This document shows positions 1-7,780 of a stretch of DNA of 11,954 nt, in pieces. The position numbers were made by a program, and so were the translations under genes. The notes beneath the pieces were generated by a model. It was not told the DNA's origin and did not search any database. It saw only the letters and a list, made by a program, of their open reading frames with translations. Each line of letters begins with the position of its first letter. Position 1 is the first letter of the stretch. The stretch is from an uncultured Gammaproteobacteria bacterium (GTDB lineage: Bacteria; Pseudomonadota; Gammaproteobacteria; Steroidobacterales; GCA-2729495), in contig CALGMY010000150.1 in the NCBI GenBank assembly GCA_937958785.1, positions 1 to 11,954 on the forward strand. Reading direction: 5' to 3'.

Positions 1-1517
1 GCCCGCTCCGGCGTCGTATTCCAGTCCGCGAGCTGCTGCCGGAGCTTCCCGAGTCGCTGGCGGCTGCGGCGGTGGAGGGCGTCGGGACCCTTCAGTTCGC
101 CGAGCATCTGCAGCGCCGCCTGCTCGATGGCGGCGGTGTCGTCGGGCCGCAGCCGCACGAGGCCGCTCACGTAGTTGTAACCCCACTGGAAGCGGGAAGC
201 GGTGCCGGTGGACTGCGTCCAGGCCTCCGCCAGCAGTTCCACGGCGCGCGCGCCGTTGCCCGCGCGCTCCTCCACCAGGGCGAGGTCGGCGAGGTAGTAC
301 CAGGGCGTGGGTGACGTCGCCGCGGCGTCGGTGAGCAGTGACCGGGCGCGGTCCAGCTCGTTGAGGTCCAGGTACACATTCACCGCGGCGTTCACCACCC
401 CGGCCCGGTCGTAGGCGCCGAGCTTCTCCGCCAGCATCGCCTCCGCGCGGGCCACGGCGGCGGCCACCACCGGGGCCGGCACCAGTCCGTCGTCGGCCAC
501 GGCGCGGGCCGCGGCGATCTTCAGCCGTTCCGCGGCCAGCCGGTCCCCGGGCGTGAAGCGCGGATCGGCGCTGGCGGCATCGGCGACGGCGTTCCACCGT
601 GCGAGCAGCCCCGGCACCAGGTCCGGTTCGCCCCGGCGGGCGGCGGTGAAGAAGGTCGCGCCGAGTCCCGCCAGCACGTCCAGGTTGTCGAGCGCCGCGT
701 CCCGGTCCGCGAGCACCTGGTCTGCGGCGCGGATCAAGCGGCGATGGCGCGCGTCCGGCGCCGCGCCGGCGATGATGGCCGTGGCCCGGTCCCTGCCCAG
801 GGTGCCGGCGGCGAGCAGCGTGAGGCGGGCACGCTCCCGGCCCATCTCCGCCGGGCAACGGGCCGCCGCGCCCTCGAAGGCGTCGGCCAGCCTGGCGGCA
901 GCGAACACCGTGTCGTCGTCGAGTCCGAAGGCGTGGTACGCGAGTCGCCGGCAGTCGTCGGTAGCGAGGGGTACGGTGCCGTCCGCCGCCAGGTCCACCA
1001 GGTCCTGTACCGGCCGGACGTCGCCGAGGGCACTGTCCAGCAGGCCGGCGTAGAGGGTGAGGTCCATGCCGCCGGCGAGGCGGGTGATCTCGGTGCGGTC
1101 CGGCGTGAGCACCACGACGGTCGGGTAGCCCGTGACCCGGAAGACGTCGCCCCATTTCTGGGCCGCCGGCAGGTCCCCGTCCAGGTACACCGGCACGAAC
1201 AGCTTCGACTTCTCGATGAAGTCCGGCCGGGCGAACACCGACGCCTTCAGCTGCTTGCAGAGCGGGCACCACTGGGCGCCCCAGAAGAGGAGCACGGGCC
1301 TGCCCGTCGTCCTGGCCGCGGCGAAGGCCGACTCGATGTCACCGTCGTGCCACGCAATCCCCGGCACGTCGGCGTGCAGCGCCGCCAGGTCGGGCAGTGA
1401 TTCCGCCGCCGCTGGTGCCGGCCCGTCCGCCGGAGCCGGGCCGGTCGAAGGCCGGCCGCACCCCGTGAGGGCGAGCGCCAGGGCCAGCGCGGCGGGGAGG
1501 GCGATGCGGCGGTGCAT
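1..1517 (-). CDS. Thioredoxin-domain lipoprotein with helical/TPR-like C-terminal region (3' end beyond the window)
   Basis: An open frame runs from an ATG at 1517 to the left edge, giving 505 visible codons without a stop. The N-terminus MHRRIALPA is followed by a hydrophobic stretch and the lipobox LTGC, with the lipidated Cys at 20. Gly rather than Asp follows it, which predicts sorting to the outer membrane. An Ala/Pro-rich linker (about 21-45) leads to a thioredoxin fold with the redox motif WCPLC (Cys84, Cys87) and the cis-proline motif GYPT (Pro132), so it probably carries out thiol-disulfide chemistry in the periplasm, like thioredoxin-family lipoproteins. From about residue 180 the chain is Ala/Leu/Arg-rich and helical, with a TPR-like stretch near residues 390-450 (NVYLDLNELDRARSLL, then WYYLADLALVEERAGN). 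Nucleotides 1518-1574 separate it from the upstream dockerin gene. No strong ribosome-binding site precedes the ATG. The redox domain is clear; partner and direction of redox are unknown. Confidence 0.88.
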   Translation of the reverse strand, partial: MHRRIALPAALALALALTGCGRPSTGPAPADGPAPAAAESLPDLAALHADVPGIAWHDGDIESAFAAARTTGRPVLLFWGAQWCPLCKQLKASVFARPDFIEKSKLFVPVYLDGDLPAAQKWGDVFRVTGYPTVVVLTPDRTEITRLAGGMDLTLYAGLLDSALGDVRPVQDLVDLAADGTVPLATDDCRRLAYHAFGLDDDTVFAAARLADAFEGAAARCPAEMGRERARLTLLAAGTLGRDRATAIIAGAAPDARHRRLIRAADQVLADRDAALDNLDVLAGLGATFFTAARRGEPDLVPGLLARWNAVADAASADPRFTPGDRLAAERLKIAAARAVADDGLVPAPVVAAAVARAEAMLAEKLGAYDRAGVVNAAVNVYLDLNELDRARSLLTDAAATSPTPWYYLADLALVEERAGNGARAVELLAEAWTQSTGTASRFQWGYNYVSGLVRLRPDDTAAIEQAALQMLGELKGPDALHRRSRQRLGKLRQQLADWNTTPER

Positions 1518-1574
1518 GGGCGGCAGTCTGCCACGGCCGTGCCGGCTTCCTGACCCGGATGGGCCGGCCTGCCG

Positions 1575-2795
1575 TCAGCGCTCCAGCGCCGAGGGTCCCG
1601 GCGGCAGCCCCAGGAGGCCCCGGAAGAGGGTGGTGTCCTGGGCATTGATGACACCGTTGCAGTTGAGGTCCGCCAGGTTGTACTTCGGTGCCGGGCTGGC
1701 CTTGCCGAGCTGCTGGCGGAACAGCGTGGTGTCCTGGGCGTTGACGATGCCGTTATGGTTCAGGTCGGCGTCGCAGCGGTTGCCATAGCCATCGCCCTCC
1801 GTGTCGCACTGGGTGGGGTTGGCGGCGACCTGGCAGTTGTCCTGGTAGTCGAAGACCCCGTCGCCATCGGTGTCGGTCGTGGAATGTTCCACCACCCGGA
1901 CGGTGACCCATCCCTGGCCGAGTCCGTTGTAGATGCCGTACACGAAGGTCTCCGTGCCTAGAAACCCGGGTGGCGACGTGTAAGTCACGGTGGTCTGGCC
2001 GCCAGGGCCGGGGGACGGCACCACCACGGCGGTTCCGCCCTGGCTGGGCGGGGAGACGATGGTGACGGCGGCAGTGGGCCCGATGGGATCGTTGTTGAGT
2101 ACCCTGATCGACGTGGGCAACCCTGACCCTGCCACGGCGAAATCAGGTCCGCCATTTTCCGGAATCAGGGTACTTACGAACCACGTCCACTGGTAGCCAG
2201 CATTGAAGCCGCCGACGGTGGTGGTGCACGGACCCGTACAGGTCGCGTTGCCGAGGATCAGCGAACCGTCAACCCAGCTGACGAAGTCGAGGTCGGCCAC
2301 ACGTTCCAGGGTCACCTGCGGGCCATCGGCCACGTCGTCACCACCCAGGGTGCGGGATGCCGCCGTGCCCGGGCCCCAGGTGGCGGTGGACTCGTCGACC
2401 TGGTTGGCGCCGAAGTTGTAGTTGCCGCAGAGGCTGGCGCCGACGGTCTGCCCGAAGTTGCCCTCGAGGCACTGGAAGCCGGTGGCCGTCGCCGGGGCGC
2501 CATTGCCCACGACCAGTCCGGTGATCGAGATGCGATAGAGCGTGCTGGACGGGGATACGGCAGAACGCGCATTCAGCACCCCGGCGGTCTGGGTGAGGAT
2601 TCCCGTGAGGTCGTCGTAGCTCCACGTCGCCGTGGACGAGGTGATGTTGAGCGTGGCGCCCAGCGTGGCGCTGTTGCTGTATTCGACGGCCTTGGTCAGC
2701 AACGCGGTGTAGGTTGCGGCATCGGCCCCACCGCCCACCACGGCCAGCGAGGCGGCAACGGCAGCGTGCAGCGTGGTGCGGGCGTGAGGCGTCAT
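1575..2795 (-). CDS. Secreted protein with Ig-like, TSP3-like and two dockerin type I repeats
   Basis: A 406-residue exported protein. I choose the ATG at 2795 because GAGGAG lies 9 bases upstream and the result starts with a good signal peptide (MTPHARTTLHAAVAASLAV, cleavage near ADA/ATY, residue 26); the frame itself is open up to a GTG at 2849. Residues 27 to about 215 are a Thr/Ser/Gly-rich region, probably beta-sandwich, of no family I recognise. Residues about 228-302 look like a cadherin/VCBS-type Ig-like domain (VLNND, then GFLGTETFVYGIYNG). Residues 308-342 form an Asp-rich calcium-binding segment like a thrombospondin type 3 repeat (DTDGDGVFDYQDNC). Two dockerin type I repeats follow: DLNHNGIVNAQDTTLFRQQL (from about 343) and DLNCNGVINAQDTTLFRGLL (from about 374). 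Dockerins bind cohesins in clostridial cellulosomes, but no cohesin or glycoside hydrolase is visible here, so here the pair is more likely a calcium-stabilised surface or adhesion module. The role is unknown. Confidence 0.85.
   Translation of the reverse strand: MTPHARTTLHAAVAASLAVVGGGADAATYTALLTKAVEYSNSATLGATLNITSSTATWSYDDLTGILTQTAGVLNARSAVSPSSTLYRISITGLVVGNGAPATATGFQCLEGNFGQTVGASLCGNYNFGANQVDESTATWGPGTAASRTLGGDDVADGPQVTLERVADLDFVSWVDGSLILGNATCTGPCTTTVGGFNAGYQWTWFVSTLIPENGGPDFAVAGSGLPTSIRVLNNDPIGPTAAVTIVSPPSQGGTAVVVPSPGPGGQTTVTYTSPPGFLGTETFVYGIYNGLGQGWVTVRVVEHSTTDTDGDGVFDYQDNCQVAANPTQCDTEGDGYGNRCDADLNHNGIVNAQDTTLFRQQLGKASPAPKYNLADLNCNGVINAQDTTLFRGLLGLPPGPSALER
1621..1766 (-). repeat. Tandem dockerin-repeat duplication at DNA level
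   Basis: Two 50-base units, 1621-1670 and 1717-1766, offset by 96 bases, match at 40 of 50 positions by my count. Both contain the exact core TGGTGTCCTGGGC (written on the plus strand), which encodes the NAQDTT part of each dockerin repeat. This is an internal duplication within the coding sequence, not a mobile element. Confidence 0.8.
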
Positions 2796-2804
2796 GGCAA
2801 CCAT

Positions 2805-2810
2805 CTCCTC
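2805..2810 (-). promoter_or_regulatory. Ribosome-binding site of the dockerin-repeat gene
   Basis: GAGGAG on the minus strand lies 9 bases before the ATG at 2795. It decides the start: the ATG at 2804 would directly abut it and the GTG at 2849 has no such site, while 2795 also gives the cleanest signal peptide. Confidence 0.6.
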
Positions 2811-2882
2811 GCTTGGCGCCAGCCTACTCCAGTGCCCCGGTGGTCGCACGCCCCCGCAGCCCGGGCGACATAAGGTCGAACG

Positions 2883-3512
2883 TCACGCCCCCGCGCTCGG
2901 CCTCGCGGCCACCCGCCCGTACCACTCCCGCAGCGCCGGATGGGCCGGGCCCGGCCGCACGTCCACCCAGGCGGCGAAGTCCACGATGGCGAGCAGGCTG
3001 ATGTCGGCGAAGGAGAAGTCGCCGCCGGCCAGGTGGCGGTGCTGCTTGAGCCGGGCCTCGATCCGGTCCAGGAACCGGGCCGTGCGCCGGAGGCCCCGCT
3101 CGGCGAGGCCGGGCAGCGGGGAGTAGGAGACGGGTCCGGGCAGCACGTGGTCCCGGAAGCCGGGCGACAGGTTGCGCAGCGCCTCTTCCACCGCGACGAA
3201 GCCCTCGTTCTCCACGATGTTCGCCCACATGAGCACCAGCGCTTCGTCCAGCGGTGTCGCGCCGAACAGGCGCGGTTCCGGGTGCAGGTGCTCCAGGTAG
3301 CGGCAGATCGCGACGGACTCCGCGAGGAAGGTGCCGTCGTCGGTCTCGAGCACGGGCACGGTGCCCGCCGGGTTGATGGCCAGGAACTCCGGGGACAGCT
3401 GCTCCCGCCGGTACAGGTTGACGGGTACGCGCGGGATCTCGAGCCGCTTCTCGGCCAGGAAGATCCGCACGCGCCGCGGGTTCGGCGCCCGCTCGAAGTC
3501 GAAGAGCCTCAC
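2883..3512 (-). CDS. Glutathione S-transferase family protein
   Basis: A 209-residue protein, the usual GST length. The N-terminal thioredoxin-like domain (about 1-80) has RAPNPRRVRIFLAEK at 8-22, the cis-proline segment TVPVLET (Pro53), and the glutathione gamma-glutamyl contact ES at 65-66 within LAESVAICRYLE. The helical C-terminal domain (about 88-205) carries the N-capping box FSFADISLL (Ser167, Asp170) typical of the GST fold. It probably conjugates or reduces electrophiles with glutathione in the cytoplasm; the substrate cannot be read from the sequence. No classic catalytic Ser, Tyr or Cys is evident in the first turn, which reads ERAPNP. The start is GTG (3512-3510) and overlaps the TGA of the upstream RIO kinase gene as GTGA, so translation of the two is probably coupled. 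No clear terminator follows before the next gene. Confidence 0.92.
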   Translation of the reverse strand: MRLFDFERAPNPRRVRIFLAEKRLEIPRVPVNLYRREQLSPEFLAINPAGTVPVLETDDGTFLAESVAICRYLEHLHPEPRLFGATPLDEALVLMWANIVENEGFVAVEEALRNLSPGFRDHVLPGPVSYSPLPGLAERGLRRTARFLDRIEARLKQHRHLAGGDFSFADISLLAIVDFAAWVDVRPGPAHPALREWYGRVAARPSAGA

Positions 3513-4372
3513 GGCTGCCCGTCGCGAAGCGCCGCCTCGCGCGCCAGCTGCCGGCGCAGCGCCTCCTCCCGCGCGTCATCGATGGCGGCGAGGGTGGCCT
3601 CCACGTCGGCGGGCGTCTCGTCGCCGGCGAAGATGCCGGTGAGTGGCGTCTCCGGCAGCAGGAGGCCCTGCTCAAACAGCGCCCACATCTCCTCGCCGTA
3701 GCGCGTGGCGAGGAGTTCCGGCGCGAAGCGACCGAGGGTGGCGGAGACGTTGTTGACGTCCCGGATCAGCATCATCCGGGCATTGTTGTTGCCCGCCGCG
3801 CTGACGGCCTGGGGCAGGTCGATGATCACGGGCCCCTCGGGCCCGACGAGGACGTTGTATTCGGAGAGGTCGCCGTGGATCAGGCCGGCGCAGAGCATGC
3901 GCACGATCTGGCCGATCAGGAATGCGTGGTGCTCCCGGGCCTCGTCCGGCGTCAGCTCCACGTCCCCCAGGCCGGGGGCGGAGAAGCCCTCGGCGTCGGT
4001 GATCATCTCCATCACCAGCACGCCGTTGAAGTAGCCGTAGGGGGCAGGCACCCGCACGCCCGCGCCTGCCAGGCGGTAGAGGGCGTCGACCTCCGCGTTC
4101 TTCCAGGCTTCCTCCTGCTCGCGACGGCCGAAGCGCGTGCTCTTGCCCATGGCGCGTGCCTGGCGGCTGCCGCGCACCTGGCGGCCTTCCTGGTAGGTGA
4201 CGCGCTTCTGGAAGCTGCGCTGGCCCATGTCCTTGTAGACCTTGGCGCAGCGAAGGTTCGCGCCGGCACGCACCACGTAGACCGACGCCTCCTTGCCGCT
4301 CTTCAGCGGGCGGAGGACTTCGTCGATGATGCCGTCGTCGATGAGTGGCTGGAGCGCCTTGGGGATCTTCAT
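3509..4372 (-). CDS. RIO1-like protein kinase (bacterial PA4780-type)
   Basis: A 287-residue cytoplasmic RIO-type atypical Ser/Thr kinase. Visible hallmarks are the nucleotide-binding SGKEASVY (25-32) in place of a normal glycine-rich loop, the ATP-contacting Lys44 in CAKVYK, the catalytic loop HGDLSEYN (166-173, catalytic Asp168), and the metal-binding IIDLPQAV (Asp185). All key residues are present, so it should be active. The hinge region reads VLVMEMI (118-124). The Arg/Ala-rich C-terminal tail (about 258-287) looks helical. Eukaryotic and archaeal RIO kinases act in small-subunit ribosome maturation; the role of the bacterial members is poorly known. ATG at 4372 is chosen because it gives the full N-terminus, though the upstream ribosome-binding site is weak (GGGG). 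It lies 43 bases after the MFS gene and overlaps the GST gene by 4 bases. Confidence 0.93.
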   Translation of the reverse strand: MKIPKALQPLIDDGIIDEVLRPLKSGKEASVYVVRAGANLRCAKVYKDMGQRSFQKRVTYQEGRQVRGSRQARAMGKSTRFGRREQEEAWKNAEVDALYRLAGAGVRVPAPYGYFNGVLVMEMITDAEGFSAPGLGDVELTPDEAREHHAFLIGQIVRMLCAGLIHGDLSEYNVLVGPEGPVIIDLPQAVSAAGNNNARMMLIRDVNNVSATLGRFAPELLATRYGEEMWALFEQGLLLPETPLTGIFAGDETPADVEATLAAIDDAREEALRRQLAREAALRDGQP

Positions 4373-4415
4373 GCCCCAGTCTAGCCGATCGGCAACCGTG
4401 CCGGCCCTGCCCGGG

Positions 4416-5687
4416 CTAGGTGGCGGCGGCTGCCCCGGCGTCCGGCGCGGCGGGCTTCACCTTCGGCTTGCCCGGGCCGCCCCACCGGTCCGGTACGTCG
4501 ATGGTGAAGGCGTAGATGCTGAGGAGGGTCAGCGCGATGGCGCCGACGATCATCGGGCCATGGTGGCCCACGTGGGTGTAGATCTGCGTGCCAATGATCG
4601 GCCCGAGGATCGCGCCCAGGGTGTTGCCGGCGCCGAGGAAGCCGGCGGTGGCGCCCTGTTCCCAGGGCTCCACGCACAGGCTGGCGCTGCCGTTGATGCC
4701 CGGGTTGGCGCAGGCGAAGGAGATGCCCAGCACGCCGAAGCCGATGGCCATCACCACCAGGCTGGTGGCAGTGCCGATGATGGTGAGCGAGATCACGAAG
4801 AACGGGCCGAGGAGGCGCATGAGGGTCTTCGGCTTCGCCTTCACGAACTGCAGCACGCCGATCTGCACGATCACGATCATGGAGGCCATGCTGATCAGCA
4901 TCACGCTCGCCGTGCGCACGAGTTCCTTGGGGTCGGTGATCGCGAACTCGTCCTGCAGGTAGAAGCTCAGGATCAGCTGCAGCGCCATGAAGGTCAGGAA
5001 GAAGACGAACCACATGATCAGGAAGGGGCGCAGCCGGCGGTCGCCGAGCTTCATGGTCACCTTCCCCCGCATGTCCGCGTGCCGCACGGGTTCCTTCAGC
5101 AGCAGCCAGCCCATCAGGACGCCGCCGAAACCGATCAGGGCGGCCACGTACATCGGCACCAGTGGCCCGAAGAAGGCGAGGGCGCCGGCCAGCACCGGCC
5201 CCAGCACCGAGCCCATGCCGTTGGCCGCGCCGATGATCGCGAGGCCCTTGCCACGGTTCTGTACGTCGGTGACGTCCACCATGTAGGCGGTGGCCGCCGG
5301 GTAGATGGCCGAGGCGGCGCTGCCGTAGGCGGCCCGCGCCAGGGCGAACAGCACCAGCAGGCCGGTGCCCGTCACGATGCCGCTGAGGCCGAGTTGCAGA
5401 ACAAGGGCCACGAGCAGGGTGCCGACGGCCGCCCCGGTGACGCCGATGAGGAACACCGGCTTGCGGCCCACGACGTCGCTGCGCTTGCCCCAGAAGGGTG
5501 CCCCGAAGATCAGGGGAATGCTGGCCAGGGTCAGGGCGATGCCGAATCCCTGGGGCGTGAAGCCCACCTGCCGGGCGAGCGGCGTCACGATGATGAAGGT
5601 CAGCGACTGGCCGATGGCGAACAGCAGTACGCCGAGGCCGAGTACCAGTCGTGCCTGGGCGGGGGCTTGGCCGGGAGTGTCGGTCAT
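4416..5687 (-). CDS. MFS transporter, probable 12-TM drug:proton antiporter type (DHA1-like)
   Basis: A 423-residue inner-membrane protein with two sets of hydrophobic segments, consistent with 12 helices and a central polar loop near residues 190-215. The loop between helices 2 and 3 has MFS motif A, GKRSDVVGRKP (67-77). Helix 5 carries an antiporter-type motif C, GMGSVLGPVLAG (about 157-168), which in this superfamily is characteristic of proton-coupled exporters. It resembles TetA/multidrug-type carriers, but the substrate cannot be told from the sequence. The C-terminal tail is Pro/Ala/Lys-rich. The start ATG at 5687 follows a GGAA stretch. It lies 65 bases downstream of the quinoprotein dehydrogenase and 43 bases upstream of the RIO kinase, all on the same strand, so it may export a product or substrate linked to the dehydrogenase. 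That link is inference from position alone. Confidence 0.92.
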   Translation of the reverse strand: MTDTPGQAPAQARLVLGLGVLLFAIGQSLTFIIVTPLARQVGFTPQGFGIALTLASIPLIFGAPFWGKRSDVVGRKPVFLIGVTGAAVGTLLVALVLQLGLSGIVTGTGLLVLFALARAAYGSAASAIYPAATAYMVDVTDVQNRGKGLAIIGAANGMGSVLGPVLAGALAFFGPLVPMYVAALIGFGGVLMGWLLLKEPVRHADMRGKVTMKLGDRRLRPFLIMWFVFFLTFMALQLILSFYLQDEFAITDPKELVRTASVMLISMASMIVIVQIGVLQFVKAKPKTLMRLLGPFFVISLTIIGTATSLVVMAIGFGVLGISFACANPGINGSASLCVEPWEQGATAGFLGAGNTLGAILGPIIGTQIYTHVGHHGPMIVGAIALTLLSIYAFTIDVPDRWGGPGKPKVKPAAPDAGAAAAT

Positions 5688-5731
5688 CGGGGTTCCATGG
5701 CGGGTGGGCAGCGGTCAGTTTCGCCCGCGGG

Positions 5732-5751
5732 GCCGGGACGGACGTCCCGGC
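5732..5751 (-). terminator. Strong GC-rich hairpin directly after the quinoprotein dehydrogenase stop codon
   Basis: A perfect 8-bp stem, GCCGGGAC / GTCCCGGC, with a 4-base loop begins one base after the stop codon of the dehydrogenase. No T-run follows on the minus strand (the next bases are CCCCGCGGG), so it is not a classical intrinsic terminator. It may act as a partial terminator or as an mRNA 3'-end stabiliser that sets dehydrogenase expression apart from the downstream MFS gene. Confidence 0.5.
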
Positions 5752-5752
5752 A

Positions 5753-7780
5753 TCAGGGCTTGTCCACAGGGAGGGCGAAGGCGGTGATCTGGTCGCCGGG
5801 CTTCTGGTAGACGAAGGGATGGCCGCCCGAGGCCACGACCACGAACTGCCGGCCGCCGGACTCGTAGCTCATGGGCACGGCGTAGGCGCCGGTCGGCAGG
5901 GCGTGTGCCCACAGTTCCCGGCCCGAGGCCAGGTCGAAGGCCCGGAAGCGGTCGTCGCCCGTTGCACCGATGAAGGCCAGCCCGCCGGCGGTCAGCATCG
6001 GGCCGCCGAAGCCCGGCGTACCCCAGCGCAGGGGCAGCGGCAGGGAATAGGGTGCGACGATCGGCGGTGGCAGGGTGTGGTCCCACACGCCAAGGGTCGA
6101 GCGCCAGAGGATCTCGCCCGCCTGCAGGTCGACGGCGACCAGCTCCGCGTAGGGCGGCGCCGTGCAGGGCATCTGGTTGGCGGGAGAGAGCAGTGCGCCC
6201 TGCTTGAGGGCGTAGGGCGTGCCGAGCAGGCGCACGGGCGCGCCCAGCATGTTCTCGGCGGCACTGTCCTTGACCCCCGCCACCTGCTCCGCCGGGATCA
6301 GCTGGGCGTAGTGCCCGAGCCGGAGCACGTTGGTCACCAGCACGCGGGCCTCCGGGTCGACGGCCACGCCACCCCAGTTCACCCCGCCGGCGCTCGACGG
6401 CCAGATGATGGAGCCCTCGAGCGACGGCGGCATGAAGATGCCCCCGTAGCGGTAGCCGCCGTAGGCCTTGCGGCAGGCGGAGAGGTCCCAGGGCGTCATG
6501 CCCCAGAAGTCCGCGGCCGTGAATTCGTGGGGCACCAGCGGCGGGGGCCGCACCGGGAACGGCTGGGTGGGGGACAGCACCTCGCCGGCCACCCCGCCCT
6601 GGGGAACCGGGCGTTCCTCGATGGGGAAGAAGGGCTCGCCGGTTTCCCGGTGGAAGATGTAGAGCATGCCCGTCTTGGTGGCCTGGACCACGGCCGGGAA
6701 GGGCCGGCCGTCCCGCGAGAGTTCCACCAGGGTCGGCTGGGCCGTGTTGTCGTAGTCCCAGACGTCGTGATGGACCGTCTGGAAGTGCCAGACCACCTCG
6801 CCCGTCGAGGCTCGCAGGGCGACGAGGGAGTCGGTGTAGCGGTTGTCCCCTGGCCGCGTGTCGCCGTAGAAGTCCGGTGACGGACCCGACGTGGGGAGGA
6901 ACAGCAGGTCCCGGGCCGGGTCGCTGCTCATGAGGCCCCAGACGTTGCCGGCGCCGGTGCTGGCCGCGGCTTCCGGGGTCCAGCCGGCCCAGGCCGGGTC
7001 GCCGGGCGTCCGCGGAATGGGATCGAAGATCCAGCGGGGCGCGCCGGTACGGGCGTCGAAGGCCCGGACGGCGCCATTCGGCGCATTGGCCCGGTGGAAG
7101 TCCCGGACGGAAGTGCCGACGGCGATCACGTCGCCCACCACCGCCGGCGGGCCCGGGAACTTGACCTCGCCCCGCACGGCGGGCGGACTGGCCGCGAGCA
7201 CGGCCGGCTCCACGTCGACGATGCCGTTGGTGCCGAAGCCCGGGCAGGCCTTGCCGGTGGGTGCGTCCAGCGCGATGAGGCGCAGGTCGTGGGTGGCGAG
7301 CAGGATGCGCTGGCTGCAGAAGGCGCCGGCCACCGCCTGGCCGTCCCGCCACCAGGCCACGCCCCGGCAGTTGGCGTAGCCCGGGCTCGCGGTCCCGTCC
7401 GGGTCCTCCGGGGTGCCGTAGCCGCCGATGCGGGAGCGGGAGTCGTAGGTCCAGCGCTCGGTGCCCCGCGCCGGGTCGAGGGCCACCACCCGGCCGAAGG
7501 GGGTACAGATCACGAGGTGGCCGCCCGCCTCGGCCGGCAGGAGGATCGGGTTCACCTGCACCTTCGCGGTGCCGGACTGCACCGCCGGCTGCCGTTCCAG
7601 TTCGCCGGTGCGGTACTGCCAGGCGATCTCCAGCCGGCCGACGTTGGCCGGGGTAATCTGCCGGAGCGGGGCGAATTTCTGGCCCCCGGCGTCGCCGCCG
7701 TAGAACTGCCACTGCTGGGCCTGGGCCATGCCATTCAGGAGCACGGCGGCGGCCAGCGTGGCCACGGCACGGACCCTCAT
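5753..7780 (-). CDS. Periplasmic PQQ-dependent dehydrogenase, membrane glucose dehydrogenase family without N-terminal TM domain
   Basis: A 675-residue quinoprotein. I start at ATG 7780 because AAGGG lies 9 bases upstream and a clean signal peptide results (21 residues, ending in GMAQA before QQWQFYGG); the frame is open to a GTG at 7810. The mature protein is an eight-bladed PQQ propeller with many landmarks of the E. coli glucose dehydrogenase (Gcd) family: FYGGDAGGQKFAPL, NCRGVAWW, ILLATHDLRLIALDA, TVHHDVWDYD (about 335-344, containing the catalytic-type Asp), ATKTG (PQQ-contacting Lys369), GTPGFGGP and PMSYESGGRQFVVVASGG. Gcd has about 150 residues of membrane anchor that are absent here, so this enzyme should be soluble in the periplasm and need another electron acceptor. 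It probably oxidises a sugar, polyol or other alcohol to a lactone or carbonyl; the substrate is not determined. No PQQ-synthesis gene is in the window. It is divergent from the SDR gene. Confidence 0.93.
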   Translation of the reverse strand: MRVRAVATLAAAVLLNGMAQAQQWQFYGGDAGGQKFAPLRQITPANVGRLEIAWQYRTGELERQPAVQSGTAKVQVNPILLPAEAGGHLVICTPFGRVVALDPARGTERWTYDSRSRIGGYGTPEDPDGTASPGYANCRGVAWWRDGQAVAGAFCSQRILLATHDLRLIALDAPTGKACPGFGTNGIVDVEPAVLAASPPAVRGEVKFPGPPAVVGDVIAVGTSVRDFHRANAPNGAVRAFDARTGAPRWIFDPIPRTPGDPAWAGWTPEAAASTGAGNVWGLMSSDPARDLLFLPTSGPSPDFYGDTRPGDNRYTDSLVALRASTGEVVWHFQTVHHDVWDYDNTAQPTLVELSRDGRPFPAVVQATKTGMLYIFHRETGEPFFPIEERPVPQGGVAGEVLSPTQPFPVRPPPLVPHEFTAADFWGMTPWDLSACRKAYGGYRYGGIFMPPSLEGSIIWPSSAGGVNWGGVAVDPEARVLVTNVLRLGHYAQLIPAEQVAGVKDSAAENMLGAPVRLLGTPYALKQGALLSPANQMPCTAPPYAELVAVDLQAGEILWRSTLGVWDHTLPPPIVAPYSLPLPLRWGTPGFGGPMLTAGGLAFIGATGDDRFRAFDLASGRELWAHALPTGAYAVPMSYESGGRQFVVVASGGHPFVYQKPGDQITAFALPVDKP

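Noticed and set aside
1532..1541. Palindrome CACGGCCGTG between the dockerin and lipoprotein genes, and GCCGATCGGC at 4384-4393
   Set aside because: Short GC-rich palindromes are expected by chance in such DNA; there is no T-run and no repetition in the window.
2796..2849. Longer N-terminus of the dockerin protein from the GTG at 2849
   Set aside because: It would bury the signal peptide behind 18 polar residues, and GAGGAG supports the ATG at 2795.
4293..5810. A 505-codon open frame on the plus strand opposite the MFS and RIO genes
   Set aside because: The translation is His/Gln/Gly/Asp-rich low-complexity with no domain or signal, and it mirrors clear genes on the other strand. High GC makes such antisense frames long.
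5651..6880. Long plus-strand open frame opposite the quinoprotein dehydrogenase
   Set aside because: Composition is Gly/Arg/His-biased with no recognisable motif; the minus-strand gene explains the region.
5715..7712. A 665-codon open frame in another minus-strand frame of the dehydrogenase region
   Set aside because: Arg/Pro/Gly-rich nonsense-like protein; the frame at 5753-7780 carries all the family motifs and a signal peptide.
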